Below are positions 10,365 through 19,113 of a stretch of 64,000 nt of DNA, one piece after another. The stretch covers positions 124,001 through 188,000 of the forward strand of contig NZ_JAFREP010000016.1 of the NCBI RefSeq assembly GCF_017377855.1, written 5' to 3'. A model generated the notes under the pieces. That model was given only the letters and a program-made list of their open reading frames with translations, was not told the DNA's origin and searched no databases. Both the position numbers and the translations under genes were made by a program. The first letter of the stretch is position 1, and each line of letters begins with the position of its first letter. The DNA is from Acanthopleuribacter pedis. GTDB lineage: Bacteria > Acidobacteriota > Holophagae > Acanthopleuribacterales > Acanthopleuribacteraceae.

Positions 10365-10571
10365 TTATTTTTTGTCGCGATCTTCCGCCAGCATGCCGCG
10401 GATGATGGTTGCGACTTCTTCCGCGCCGCCCATTTTTGCCAAGTCCTCCCGTCGGTCGTGGCCGCGGATGGGTTCTAAATCTTCAGGGCGGATCTCATCC
10501 TTCGGGCGCGGCATCAGCGCCGCGGGTTTTTGCTTGCGACGGGGTTTCTTTTTGAACCATGAGAAAACCAC
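10365..10571 (-). CDS. small basic/acidic hypothetical protein (68 aa)
   Basis: I place the start at a GTG at 10571 because GGAGGAGG precedes it by five bases; upstream starts have no such site. The product reads MVFSWFKKKPRRKQKPAAL and then RPKDEIRPEDLEPIRGHDRR, ending in a short helix EEVATIIRGMLAEDRDKK. It has no signal peptide. I do not recognise the family. The excellent ribosome site and codon pattern support real coding. The gene is divergent from the TPR gene at 10779. Confidence 0.6.
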   Translation of the reverse strand: MVFSWFKKKPRRKQKPAALMPRPKDEIRPEDLEPIRGHDRREDLAKMGGAEEVATIIRGMLAEDRDKK

Positions 10572-10778
10572 CGGGACCTCCTCCACCCCCATGACGCGCC
10601 AAGCGTTCGTTTGCGCAATACGCGGTTCGCAAAGCGGGGTAAGCGGATTTCTTTGCTCAAAAGATCGGCTCAAAAGGGCCGCCCCATGACTTATTGCGCA
10701 ATCTGCTTATTTTCAGGTTCGGTTCAACCGATGTTTTTGGTTAGAATCACGTGTTGTTTCATGCATTTAGGAGAAAGT

Positions 10779-12002
10779 ATGTTTTTATCGGGGGCGCTGC
10801 TGTCGCGTGCGGCGGTATTTTTTGGGGCGTTTGATCCACATCGTTGGCTCATGGGTTTGGCCCAGTTGGACGGGGCCGACGGGGGTTTGTTTCCATGGTT
10901 GGTTTTGGTTCTATTGCTTCTGAACCTGGTTGCCTTGATCGCCATTTGGTGGCGGCTCGGCAACGTACCGCGCGCCGAACCTGTTCAACCCACCCCGGCT
11001 GCGCCGCCCGCGCCCGCGTTGGTGGACGACACTGTCGCCCAAACGCGGTTTGAGGCGCACGACAAGCAGATGAAACAGGTGATTGAGTTGCTGGACATGA
11101 TTAACGACAACGGCAACATCAACACCGATTACGTATTGGAAGCCTTGCAGGGCGGGGCCGTGAAAACCGGCGCTTCAGGCACGCGTCCGGCACCGGCCAC
11201 ACCCAAGCCGGCCGCACCGAAGCCCGTCGTTGAAAATACCGTTGCGGCGCCCGACCCCTCGCCCACCGCGGCCGTCACTGCCTCCGAACCCACGCCTGAA
11301 CCGGCCAAACCCGCGGCCGAAGCCATACCTGACGCACCCTTGGATCGTGCCTTTTACTTGTTGGAACACCGCGACGAGGATTACCAGGGTCGCCTCCAGG
11401 AGGCGGTCACCTTATTTAAAGGTGAGCTCAACAGTGTTCATGTCGGCCGCGCCCAGGCTGCTTTATCGGAAGCCTATTTCTGGTTGGGTGATGTTTCCCG
11501 TTCGAAAAGCGATGAGAAGAAATGGCACGGGCAAGGAACCGAACACGGGGAAAAAGCCATCAAGCTGGAGCCCGACGCCATCGAAGCCAATTTTTGGTAT
11601 GCCGCCAACATCGGCGCCTGGGGGGTCGCCAACGGGATTATGTCCAGTCTGGGTTCCATCGGCCCGCTGCAAAAGCACGGCAACCTTTCGCTCGACATGG
11701 ATCGCACCTATTTCCACGCCGCGCCGTTGCGGTTGATGGGCCGGTTTTACCATCAGGTTCCCGGCTTCATGGTGAGTGGAAACCCCAAAAAATTGGCCGA
11801 CAGCCTGCTGCGCGAGGCCGTTGAGGTGGGGCCGGACTTTTACCTCAATCATTTGTTCTTGGCCGAGTACCTCATCGATAACCGCGGAAAAAAAGAGGCG
11901 CGCCAGTTGCTCGAGGGGATTTTGGATCGCCCGCCGACGATTTACCCCAATTACCAGAAAAACGTTTTGGACGATTGTCGCAAGTTGATGCGCCGTCTCT
12001 AA
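10779..12002 (+). CDS. membrane-anchored TPR-like protein
   Basis: The product has 407 residues from the ATG at 10779 (MFLSGALLSRAAVFFGAF), with AGGAGA seven bases upstream. A membrane helix (about 33-52, LFPWLVLVLLLLNLVALIAI) is followed by a coiled segment (ARFEAHDKQMKQVIELLDMI type) and a Pro/Ala linker (about 130-190). A C-terminal helical-repeat region (200-407) contains AQAALSEAYFWLGDVSRSK and GEKAIKLEPDAIEANFWYAA. The repeats resemble the TRAP-transporter-associated or Sel1/TPR type. It is probably a bitopic inner-membrane scaffold. Transcription probably ends at the hairpin at 12211-12248. Confidence 0.7.
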   Translation: MFLSGALLSRAAVFFGAFDPHRWLMGLAQLDGADGGLFPWLVLVLLLLNLVALIAIWWRLGNVPRAEPVQPTPAAPPAPALVDDTVAQTRFEAHDKQMKQVIELLDMINDNGNINTDYVLEALQGGAVKTGASGTRPAPATPKPAAPKPVVENTVAAPDPSPTAAVTASEPTPEPAKPAAEAIPDAPLDRAFYLLEHRDEDYQGRLQEAVTLFKGELNSVHVGRAQAALSEAYFWLGDVSRSKSDEKKWHGQGTEHGEKAIKLEPDAIEANFWYAANIGAWGVANGIMSSLGSIGPLQKHGNLSLDMDRTYFHAAPLRLMGRFYHQVPGFMVSGNPKKLADSLLREAVEVGPDFYLNHLFLAEYLIDNRGKKEARQLLEGILDRPPTIYPNYQKNVLDDCRKLMRRL

Positions 12003-12145
12003 CCCACGATCCGGCACGGTGTTTATGTGGCGTCGCGTGAAAATGTCAAAAAAAACGGTTTTCCTAAGTGTCTGAAACGCAAAGAAAAAGTAAGGTTTCG
12101 AAAAGTGTGGGTGTTTTTGTTTGAGCCAAAAGTCGCTATTTTCCC

Positions 12146-12186
12146 GGAATAAGTAATAAGGAGACACATCAGCCTTGGCTTATTCC
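12146..12186 (+). other. long RNA hairpin upstream of terminator
   Basis: GGAATAAG (12146-12153) pairs with CTTATTCC (12179-12186), and an inner AAGG pairs with CCTT. A good ribosome-site-like AAGGAG lies inside the loop, followed by a possible 11-codon frame (TTG at 12176, TGA at 12209) that ends directly before the terminator. This arrangement resembles an attenuator or a small RNA; the coding status of the short frame is uncertain. Confidence 0.4.
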
Positions 12187-12210
12187 AAGTCCCTGTTTCT
12201 TCCTTTTTGA

Positions 12211-12248
12211 CAAAGAAGGCCCGATGGTCACGGGACCTTCTTTGTTTT
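12211..12248 (+). terminator. intrinsic terminator
   Basis: CAAAGAAGG plus CCCG pairs with CGGG, a one-base bulge and CCTTCTTTG, followed by TTTTG. The polarity fits plus-strand transcripts only. It would end transcription from the TPR gene, or act as a leader terminator before the sigma factor gene at 12482. Confidence 0.75.
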
Positions 12249-12481
12249 GATGCAACAACGAGGAGGCTCCCGCGTTAGCGGGGGCCGACTCATTTTCTGG
12301 ATTGCCGACAGGGCAAGCTGTTGTATCGATTGGGAGAGAAGGGATTGGTGCGCCCCGACTTGTCCTTTTTTCGTCCATGGGTGGTGGTCTTTTTGCGGTG
12401 CCACGGTTGTGCCTGTCCTCCAACCACGACCGATTCGTGCCGCATTCCGCGTGCCCATCACGAGATGAAGGATCGGCATTC

Positions 12482-13099
12482 ATGAGCGCATTATCGGCTG
12501 GTGTTATTGCAGAGCAGGAGCTAAGGTCCCTTGCCCCAAATGAAGCGGTGGTTTTATGCCAACGCTGGGCTCGGGGTGATGTCGCCGCCCTCGAAACCAT
12601 GTACGACCAGGTTTACGACGACCTTATGGTGATTGCCGTTCGCAAATTGGAAAACGAACGGCGCTTGAGCCATTTTTCTCCCGCCTGTTTGTTGAGTGAA
12701 ACTTTTATTCGTTTTCGTCGTCAGCGTCCCTTTTACTTTGCCTCACGGGCTCATTTTTGCAACATCGCCGCGCGACAAATGTCCCAGGTGATGATCGACC
12801 AAGTACGCGAGTACCTCGCCGCCAAACGCGGCGGCCCGGAACGCGACGAGATGTGTTCGCTTTACGAGGAAATTTACTCCTTTGGCGAGGCCGGTCGCGT
12901 GGTCGACAGCCTTCACTTGGCCCTGCGCGAGTTGGCCCGGCTGGAACCGCGCCAAGCCCACATCGTACGCCTGCGTTTTTTCTGTGGCTGCACCATCGAG
13001 GAAGCCGCCGCCGAAATGGACATTTCGATCTCGACCCTCAAACGTTCCTGGAGCGACGCCCGCGCCTGGCTCGTCCGCCAAGTCGGCCACGGCGGTTAG
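12482..13099 (+). CDS. ECF-like RNA polymerase sigma factor
   Basis: The product has 205 residues from the ATG at 12482, with AAGGA nine bases upstream. Region 2 (about 25-110) contains ALETMYDQVYDDLMVIAVRK and the SRAHFCNIAARQMSQVMIDQ segment typical of the acidobacterial/planctomycete ECF-like group (TIGR02999 type). Region 4 (about 140-200) contains LARLEPRQAHIVRLRFFCG and the helix-turn-helix TIEEAAAEMDISISTLKRSW. These factors are often controlled by Ser/Thr kinases rather than anti-sigma factors; a PP2C phosphatase lies at 13519, but any link is inference. Confidence 0.9.
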   Translation: MSALSAGVIAEQELRSLAPNEAVVLCQRWARGDVAALETMYDQVYDDLMVIAVRKLENERRLSHFSPACLLSETFIRFRRQRPFYFASRAHFCNIAARQMSQVMIDQVREYLAAKRGGPERDEMCSLYEEIYSFGEAGRVVDSLHLALRELARLEPRQAHIVRLRFFCGCTIEEAAAEMDISISTLKRSWSDARAWLVRQVGHGG

Positions 13100-13189
13100 T
13101 CGTCTCAAGCTGAGAGCAGGAAAATCGGGCGCCTCGTGGGAGAACAGGAAGCCCTCGACCATGGCTGAGGAGGTGAAAAAGAGTTGACG

Positions 13190-13483
13190 TCAGCCATGAA
13201 TGGCATTTTTCCAGCGCCACCCGAACCAAGCGGGGATAGGCGGTTGGCCGCGAAGTGTCACAAAGCCGTCTCCTTCATCGGGAAATTTATGGTTATTGGA
13301 GAAACGGCCCATCGCGATGCGCACCCGCTGCCGTTCAAGGCGATGTCTCTCGGGATCACGGCTGTCTATGAAACCGATTTCTTCCGCGAAATCCGCGATG
13401 GTTGCGGGCGTATAAAGATCATCCTCATCAAGTTGCTCAATGATCACCGCGTATTTCATGGGGCGCCCGGTCGGACGTTTCAT
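13190..13483 (-). CDS. small hypothetical protein (97 aa)
   Basis: The product starts at the ATG at 13483, preceded by AAAGGA at seven bases. It reads MKRPTGRPMKYAVIIEQLDE, then YTPATIADFAEEIGFID and RQRVRIAMGRFSNNHKFPDE. The middle part looks like a helix-turn-helix (TIADFAEEIGFID plus a basic helix), so DNA binding is possible. It lies just downstream of the PP2C gene on the same strand with a 35-bp gap and may be co-transcribed. No family is recognised. Confidence 0.6.
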   Translation of the reverse strand: MKRPTGRPMKYAVIIEQLDEDDLYTPATIADFAEEIGFIDSRDPERHRLERQRVRIAMGRFSNNHKFPDEGDGFVTLRGQPPIPAWFGWRWKNAIHG

Positions 13484-13518
13484 TGACAGTTCCTTTCTGA
13501 CTTACCACCTGTGAATGC

Positions 13519-14352
13519 TCACAGACAAGTGGCAACCACCGCGGTAACGTTATCCCGTCCACCTTGGAGAAGGGCGGCATCGATGAGCGCTTGAGCCCGT
13601 TGCTGTGCGGATGTTCCCGCGCCAAGAATTCGCCGGATGTGTTCGTCGGAGATCATGTCGGTTAGGCCGTCGGAGCAAAACAAAAGAATATCGCCCCACT
13701 GTAGCTTGTGGCTGTCAAGGTCAGGTTTTAAAGGTCCATTACCAACGGATTGGGTTAAGACGTTTGGGGCGGTGGTGCGTTCAGCCAACGCCGCGGGGAT
13801 CATGAGCGTGTCACCCACCGCGGGGTCATAGCGGTGATCGCGGGTGAGCTGGTTTAAAAAACCGTTCCTGTAGCGATACAGTCGAGAATCCCCCGCGTGG
13901 ATGCTGTAAAGCGTTTCACCTTCGATCAATGCCCCGGTGAAGGTAGTTCCCATGTCATGCAGGGTATTGTCTTCCCGCGCAAGCTTGCTGATTGCTAAGT
14001 GCGCGGTCATTAAGGCATGTTCAAGGATGAAGCTTTCGAGGTCTCTTTCACCGGTTTTCGGCGGTTTTCCCCAGGCGTCCGGCCACCGCCAGGCGCCGTC
14101 ATAGCCGTCTTTTAGGGTTTCGCCGAAGATTTTGATGCACAGCTTTGCGGCAACTTCGCCGCCTTGGTGCCCTCCCATACCATCGGCAACAGCCATCACA
14201 GCAGGACCACAGCTCGCCTTATCTGGAAACATAAATGCGTCCTGGTTCGTTTCTCGGACCTTTCCACGATGGGATAAGCCGGCAGAATGAACCCCATAGC
14301 CTGGGGTGTTCTCCTTTTTTTTGTTTTTCCGAAATAGTCTGAAAATTGGCAT
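13519..14352 (-). CDS. PP2C-family protein serine/threonine phosphatase
   Basis: The 277-residue protein carries all core PP2C motifs: RETNQD (Asp38), VADGMGGHQGG (Asp57), a DMGTTFTGALI segment, SIHAGDSRLYRY, LLFCSDGLTDMI and GGRDNVTAVV. These provide the Mn/Mg-binding aspartates for dephosphorylating Ser/Thr-phosphoproteins. The N-terminus has a basic KNKKKEN stretch and no signal peptide, so it is cytoplasmic. The ATG has an AGGTGG-type site upstream. No cognate kinase is in the window. Confidence 0.93.
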   Translation of the reverse strand: MPIFRLFRKNKKKENTPGYGVHSAGLSHRGKVRETNQDAFMFPDKASCGPAVMAVADGMGGHQGGEVAAKLCIKIFGETLKDGYDGAWRWPDAWGKPPKTGERDLESFILEHALMTAHLAISKLAREDNTLHDMGTTFTGALIEGETLYSIHAGDSRLYRYRNGFLNQLTRDHRYDPAVGDTLMIPAALAERTTAPNVLTQSVGNGPLKPDLDSHKLQWGDILLFCSDGLTDMISDEHIRRILGAGTSAQQRAQALIDAALLQGGRDNVTAVVATCL

Positions 14353-14606
14353 ACACCACCTGTCTCAAAAAATGTCGCGGCAGCCTCGAAAAAGGCCCGT
14401 GAACGTTGGTGCACCCGAACTGCATGCGTTCTGAACCTAAATCGACCTTCAGCCGCGACGAATCCGCCCCCAATGTAGGGGATCGATTAAAAAACCAATG
14501 CTTGTCTCTTTTCCCGCGATGGGTAGATGATTGGTATCGCGGGTAGTGGTCGCAAAAGCCCCTTTGCAACCGCTACCCGCGCGTGTTGCACACCCTCGTT
14601 TGCCGG

Positions 14607-15134
14607 TTACTTGCTCACCTCTGTGTCTTGCCAAACGGTCTTGATCCAAGCGGAAAATACCACCATATCCACGGCATAACCCTTGGTATCAGGGTCCTTG
14701 AATACACCAATTTTCTCTCTGCTGTTCGTCATCTTTTTTGCTTGGTAACGGAGTTGATGCGCGGAAAAAGGGATAAGTTGACACACGTCGGCAAGGTAAA
14801 AAACGCCGTGTTGTTTTAACAATGTATTCCCGTCCCAACTCGGGTCGACTTTCTCATACCTTCGCAGTAGATTCTCTCGGTAAAAGGGCGCAAAAACCTT
14901 CATTCTGACGATCCAGTGACTCCAGACTTTGCGAATGCCTGCTAATACCCACGGGTCTTTACCGTCCTCTCTCATCTGACGAGCAAGCCGTTTGATTTTT
15001 ACCGTATCGAGTTCGAGCTTTTCGACGATGTCTTTTAAGTAGAAAATTCCGTCTTGATTAAGTAGGGACTCGACGGACCAGGTCTTTTCTACCATCTTAA
15101 GTTCTAGCTCATCTTTGTGAAATAGATCGGTCAT
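14607..15134 (-). CDS. protein with two tandem putative DNA-binding repeats (175 aa)
   Basis: The sequence shows an internal duplication of about 75 residues. SLLNQDGIFYLKDIVEKLEL...KIKRLARQM matches TLLKQHGVFYLADVCQLIPF...QLRYQAKKM, and SHWIVRMKVFAPFY matches a degenerate VDMVVFSAWIKTVW. Each half looks like a helix-turn-helix with a following hydrophobic strand. The ATG at 15134 has AAGAAGAG ten bases upstream. It faces away from the HTH/TPR protein gene at 16040 across a 905-bp gap. The lower GC than the surroundings suggests foreign or lineage-specific origin. DNA binding is inferred, not shown. Confidence 0.65.
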   Translation of the reverse strand: MTDLFHKDELELKMVEKTWSVESLLNQDGIFYLKDIVEKLELDTVKIKRLARQMREDGKDPWVLAGIRKVWSHWIVRMKVFAPFYRENLLRRYEKVDPSWDGNTLLKQHGVFYLADVCQLIPFSAHQLRYQAKKMTNSREKIGVFKDPDTKGYAVDMVVFSAWIKTVWQDTEVSK

Positions 15135-16039
15135 AACAAATCTCTTCTTTACTGGATTATGTCAATTCTTGCCATCGACAAACTGTCTTAAAATCACGCT
15201 ATCGCTTTCTTGAAAGCTTGTTTGTTTTGCTAGGGCCGCCAAAGTAGATGAAGCACAAACAGCCTTCGGGCGAGTCCACAAAGAATCGCTAAGTTACAGC
15301 GCACTGTTTGATTTCACCAGCAGGGTTAATTCTCTCATCGCTTTGACTTTTAAAGTTATACACTGTCGAATTTGAAAATTGCAACTGTAAATTTTCAACA
15401 AAAAATAATCATTATTCGCGAATTAAATAGGTATTGTTTGTGGAGTCGAGTTGATTTTTATGGTTGATAAATATTGTGAATTTTACTGTTCTTGTAAAGT
15501 TAGTTGAATATATTAAATGGTGCTAACTCAATAACATCTGGTTTCCTGCGTCAAAGATCTGTGATCTACGATCAAAGCGCACCAATACCAGGCATTTAGC
15601 GGATCGGGCGCGTTTCTTGGTTGTAGCCGTTGTCAACTTGGGAGAGACGATCACCCACGGCGCATTTGTTTTGGTTGAATACTCATTGTCCGGTTTTTGA
15701 AGAAATTATGAAGCACGGCAAGAGACGTAGGCAGCACTCTTTTTGTTTTCAGCGTTTTACGGAAAGTCATTTGCTACGTTCAGGGATCGAGGGCCTTTGT
15801 TTGAATCATGACCGGGAAAACGACGGTTAAGAATGATCAAGAATCTTGAAAAGATTGCCTGGATCCGGCCTGTCTGCATATAATTTTCGTTTGTCTACAC
15901 GTCGTGAAAGTTACAAAGAGGAGCATGTTGGTTGCACTCCGAACCAACCGCACTTTGAGGGTCACCACAAGGGGGAGTGATTAACACCCCGAGTGGAAAA
16001 GTGCAGCTCTGAAGCTATCGTATTGAAAAAGGAGTTGTT
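15135..16039. other. 905-bp AT-rich divergent intergenic region
   Basis: No gene is supported here. The segment 15340-15540 is far richer in A+T than the window average. It contains an inverted repeat GAAAATT/AATTTTC (15371-15393) and an ATTCGCGAAT palindrome (about 15413-15422). Short frames at 15630-15830 lack ribosome sites. The region probably contains the promoters of both flanking genes. Confidence 0.5.
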
Positions 16040-17548
16040 ATGGCGGTCGCAAATGGGGAACCTAAAAAGAAAAGGCATCGTTGGTTTGAGGAATTTTTGT
16101 TGTCACTCGATCCACGAAAACCCTACAGCACAGGGGACATCGTGTCCGAATGGGAAGGGAACCAACAGATCTCAAGGGAGATGCAAGTAAAGCATGACAA
16201 GAACCCAAAGGTCGCGCAGCCTTCCTTAAGCCGTTACATGCCAGAAAGATACAGGATGTTTATTAAGAGTTCGAGCGATCCGAATCCCGAGGCCTCGCCG
16301 ACCGCGCTTATCTATCAACCAGTAAAGACGGAAATTTATAAGCCAACAGGTCACGAGCAGCAGATTTACCTTGGGGCACAGTACGCCTGGGTCGCGGCGG
16401 ATCAGTTGGGGTTGGAGCAACCCATGCCGGAGGAAGAGGTTTTGGAGTTGCTTGAGAAGGTTCTGGAATCGGAGACATCTGAAAGTGTTAAACAGGTCGA
16501 GAACTCGAATGTATTTGTTGAGGATTCGGTCGAAAGCACCCAAGCCGTCAGTGTTCTAGACGGGGGTCACGCCGGTATTGGTCGATCAGAGCCGGTTAAG
16601 GTTAAAAAGCGTAGTTTACGAAAGCGGTTTCTTAGGTGGCGGGTGCCTTTGTCTTTTGCAATGTCGGCTTTGTCGCTTGTTGTTTGTGTTGGGGTGGTTG
16701 GCGGCTCCGTGTATTTCAAATCTTATCCCGAGTTAGAGCAACTTAAAAAAGCCCATGAAGAAGGTGGTTTGGGGGCTGTCAAAAGGCTAGCAAAGCAAAA
16801 TAAGAATAAAAAAAGCCTTGGGCAACTCATTACAGTAGCTTGGGCGAAAGTTCATGATCCCGATGAATCAATTGAGGAGATTCAATCTCTTATAAAACCG
16901 CTTCATGATCATCCTAACCCGGGTTGGCAGGCGAAGGGGCATTACTTACTTGGTGTAAGCTACCTTGTTCGTAGAAAAGTTCATGAATCGATGGAGAGTT
17001 TTAGTAAATCTGAAACAAACTTAGCGGGGACAAGAAGTCAGGTGAATGATTTGCGTGATACTTACCTTGGTTTAGCCGAATGTTACTTCTTTCTTGGAGA
17101 CTCGGATGGAGTGTTGAAAAACACAAAGAAAGCTACCTTATTACAAACTATGCATCATAAAGGGAAAGTTCACCACCACATGTCAAAGTACTGGCTTCTA
17201 GAGAGAGACCTTGAGAAATCCATAGAAGAAAGCTTGAAGTCTATACAGCTTTCTTATATTGAGAATGACAAGACCTATCTTGCCGTCTATCTTGCTCATC
17301 ATGCCTTGCTGCTTATTTCAAAAGGTGAACTAGAAGAGAGTTTCAATCTCCTTAAAAAAGCCCAGTTAATTACCATAAATCAAAATAACCCAACTTTACT
17401 TGAATATATCTTGAGTTATGAACAGCTATGGGCCCAAGAAATGAAACTTCCCATATCTAATTTAAGCTCGGAACCACTCAAAGGGACATTCCCAAATAAC
17501 CGATATTACATTGAAATGATTCAGTCTCTAGCAATGGAGGCGAACTAA
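16040..17548 (+). CDS. HTH-like / transmembrane / TPR protein (502 aa)
   Basis: The ATG at 16040 has AAGGAG seven bases upstream. The N-terminal ~75 residues (FEEFLLSLDPRKPYSTGDIV, then PSLSRYMPERYRMFI) look like a small DNA-binding domain. An acidic linker (about 130-180) leads to a basic stretch and a single membrane helix (about 205-228, SFAMSALSLVVCVGVVGGSV). The C-terminal 270 residues are TPR-like, for example AKGHYLLGVSYLVRRKVHES and YLGLAECYFFLGDSDGVLKN. The topology recalls ToxR/CadC-type membrane regulators with a periplasmic TPR sensor. Codon use becomes AT-rich in the second half. Two short genes follow. Function is unknown. Confidence 0.7.
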   Translation: MAVANGEPKKKRHRWFEEFLLSLDPRKPYSTGDIVSEWEGNQQISREMQVKHDKNPKVAQPSLSRYMPERYRMFIKSSSDPNPEASPTALIYQPVKTEIYKPTGHEQQIYLGAQYAWVAADQLGLEQPMPEEEVLELLEKVLESETSESVKQVENSNVFVEDSVESTQAVSVLDGGHAGIGRSEPVKVKKRSLRKRFLRWRVPLSFAMSALSLVVCVGVVGGSVYFKSYPELEQLKKAHEEGGLGAVKRLAKQNKNKKSLGQLITVAWAKVHDPDESIEEIQSLIKPLHDHPNPGWQAKGHYLLGVSYLVRRKVHESMESFSKSETNLAGTRSQVNDLRDTYLGLAECYFFLGDSDGVLKNTKKATLLQTMHHKGKVHHHMSKYWLLERDLEKSIEESLKSIQLSYIENDKTYLAVYLAHHALLLISKGELEESFNLLKKAQLITINQNNPTLLEYILSYEQLWAQEMKLPISNLSSEPLKGTFPNNRYYIEMIQSLAMEAN

Positions 17549-17564
17549 CCGAAAGGAGTTTTTG

Positions 17565-17807
17565 GTGAACATTACATCAACCTCTACAGCATCTGCTGTG
17601 TCTAACTACTCTAAGCTTCAAGCTAATCCCCAGCCTGATAAAACACAACAAGGAGTGAATGCCTCTATAGAGGAGGACGAAGCTATATTTTCTCCGGAAG
17701 CCTTAGTTAAGGCTTCTGCTTTTTCAGAATCCTCTCAAGCTTCCAGTGATAGCACCACTCTTGGACCTCCGACTGATGTTCCTGATGAACCTGATGGCAA
17801 CCCGTAG
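17565..17807 (+). CDS. short Pro/Asp-tailed protein, paralogue 1 (80 aa)
   Basis: A GTG at 17565 lies six bases after GGAG and 16 bp after the preceding stop, so it is probably co-transcribed with it. The product is Ser/Thr/Gln rich, has a FSPEAL motif near the centre and a SSDS...PDEPDG tail. It aligns with the protein at 18282 in the pattern M-x-I...S...Y...Q...D...S-x-E-x-L...SSDS...PD-x-P-x-G. It lacks a conventional signal peptide. The N-terminal half with a D-x-(A/V)-x-x-S-x-E motif recalls FlgM-like small proteins, but no sigma-binding region is present. Function is unknown. Confidence 0.55.
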   Translation: MNITSTSTASAVSNYSKLQANPQPDKTQQGVNASIEEDEAIFSPEALVKASAFSESSQASSDSTTLGPPTDVPDEPDGNP

Positions 17808-17811
17808 AGAT

Positions 17812-18184
17812 TCATGAGAATGTTGCCCCCAAACCAAGAACCCTCGCCTTGACCAGCGAACACCCTTCAAATCCGGCCTTAAACCGCACCTCGCGGCCGG
17901 CAGAATCCTGAATTTACAACTTACCTGTATTCCGTCCAAAGATGATCAACAGGCTTCGTTTCTACCAAGGTCATCTCTTCCCACCGATCACCATCATTCA
18001 TACCGTACCAACGAACCGTTGTCACACTGGGGATGTTCATTTCTACATAGATTTTTTCCGTTGCAACGCCCTGGCTGACCGCATGCTCGCGGGTCACGTG
18101 CACGCCAGAATCCTGGTCTACTTCATGAATACGAACGGTACTGGGCTGAGAAAATGAAATTCCCATATTCTGGCTCAAGTTCAA
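17812..18184 (-). pseudogene. decayed gene fragment, copy 1 (frameshifted)
   Basis: Minus-strand frames encode DQDSGVHVTREHAVSQ and then TVRWYGMNDGDRWEEMTLVE and VDHLWTEYR. Frameshifts (single-base losses near 17925) interrupt it before a C-terminal piece GREVRFKAGFEGCSLVKARV that ends at TGA 17814-17812. The same order of segments occurs at 18504-19113 with different frameshifts. This is a 3' remnant of a larger gene; no family is recognised. It is convergent with the short gene ending at 17807. Confidence 0.7.
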
Positions 18185-18281
18185 CTAATACAAGCCGAGT
18201 CTTCTCCGCCGAAAGGAAATGTATTGAATTCATCTTAGAGAAGGCAGGTGAAAACAGCGCTAAATAACATAGGAGAATACC

Positions 18282-18500
18282 ATGAGAATAGAGGGTTCAA
18301 TTCCGTACAACCTAGTGAATTCTTACAACTCAAATTTTCAGCAAAGAGAAATAGAAAAGCCCTTTACTGATTTGGACTCCGTTTCACTTTCCATTGAGGG
18401 GCTCCAGTTATCCCAGCAAAACGAACCAGCAGTCAGCTCGGATTCGGGTGGGGCTCCAAGTGGAGGCCCTTTACCCGGTGACCCTGATGATCCGGGCTAA
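18282..18500 (+). CDS. short Pro/Gly/Asp-tailed protein, paralogue 2 (72 aa)
   Basis: The ATG at 18282 has AGGAGA seven bases upstream. The product begins MRIEGSIPYNLVNSYNSNFQ, has DSVSLSIEGLQLS in the middle and ends GGPLPGDPDDPG. The DSVSLS motif and N-terminus resemble the start of FlgM-type small proteins, but the sequence ends where the sigma-binding helices would be. It is a paralogue of the gene at 17565 and, like it, is followed 4-5 bp downstream by the 3' end of the same convergent gene fragment. Confidence 0.55.
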   Translation: MRIEGSIPYNLVNSYNSNFQQREIEKPFTDLDSVSLSIEGLQLSQQNEPAVSSDSGGAPSGGPLPGDPDDPG

Positions 18501-18503
18501 ACC

Positions 18504-19113
18504 CTAGAATTCCTTAAGCAAACGTCGCCCTAAACCATAAACCCTCGCCTTGACCGGCGAACACTCTTCCAATTCGGCCTTAAACCGGCACCTTGCGGCC
18601 GGCAGAATCCTGAAATTCACAACTTAACCTGTATTCCGTCCAAAGATGATCAACAGGCTTCGTTTCTACCAAGGTCATCTCTTCCCACCGATCACCATCA
18701 TTCATACCGTACCAACGAACCGTGGTCCCACTGGGGATGTTCACTTCCACATCAATTTTTTCCGTTGAAACGCTCTGGCTCACCGCATGCTCGCACGTCA
18801 CGTATACGCCAGACTCCTGGTCTAAGTACCCGATCAGGTTGACGTCGCCGAATTTCAAAGCCGGCGTTTCATTAGGTTTCGATCCCGAGAACCGGACCCG
18901 AATCAAAACATCATTGGCCAAAGCTGGAAGGCGTTCACCTTCCTCGGGAATCAACGCATCCCAGCTTTGGTCGTTATCTTTAGAACGTGACTAGAAAAAT
19001 TGCGAAGCATCGGGAATCGTTGAATATTCTTTAATATTGATTTTGTTGAATTGCGCGTTTTCCATCAAACGAAACTGAATGACGCCGGTGGATTCGAATT
19101 GATAGCCGTAAAT
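18504..19113 (-). pseudogene. decayed gene, copy 2 (in-frame stop and frameshift)
   Basis: From 19113 leftwards the frame reads IYGYQFESTGVIQFRLMENA and continues to an in-frame TAG at 18993-18991. It resumes in the same frame as SRSKDNDQSWDALIPEEGER. It then contains YLDQESGVYVTCEHAVSQ and RWYGMNDGDRWEEMTLVE as in copy 1. A one-base insertion near 18590 breaks the C-terminal VRFKAELEECSPVKARV piece, which would end at TAG 18506-18504. The reading sense is clearly coding but broken twice. No family is recognised. Confidence 0.75.

Noticed and set aside
15630..15830. 66-residue frame in the AT-rich intergenic region
   Set aside because: It has a TTG start without a ribosome site and no resemblance to any family. 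It could be a remnant but is not supported.
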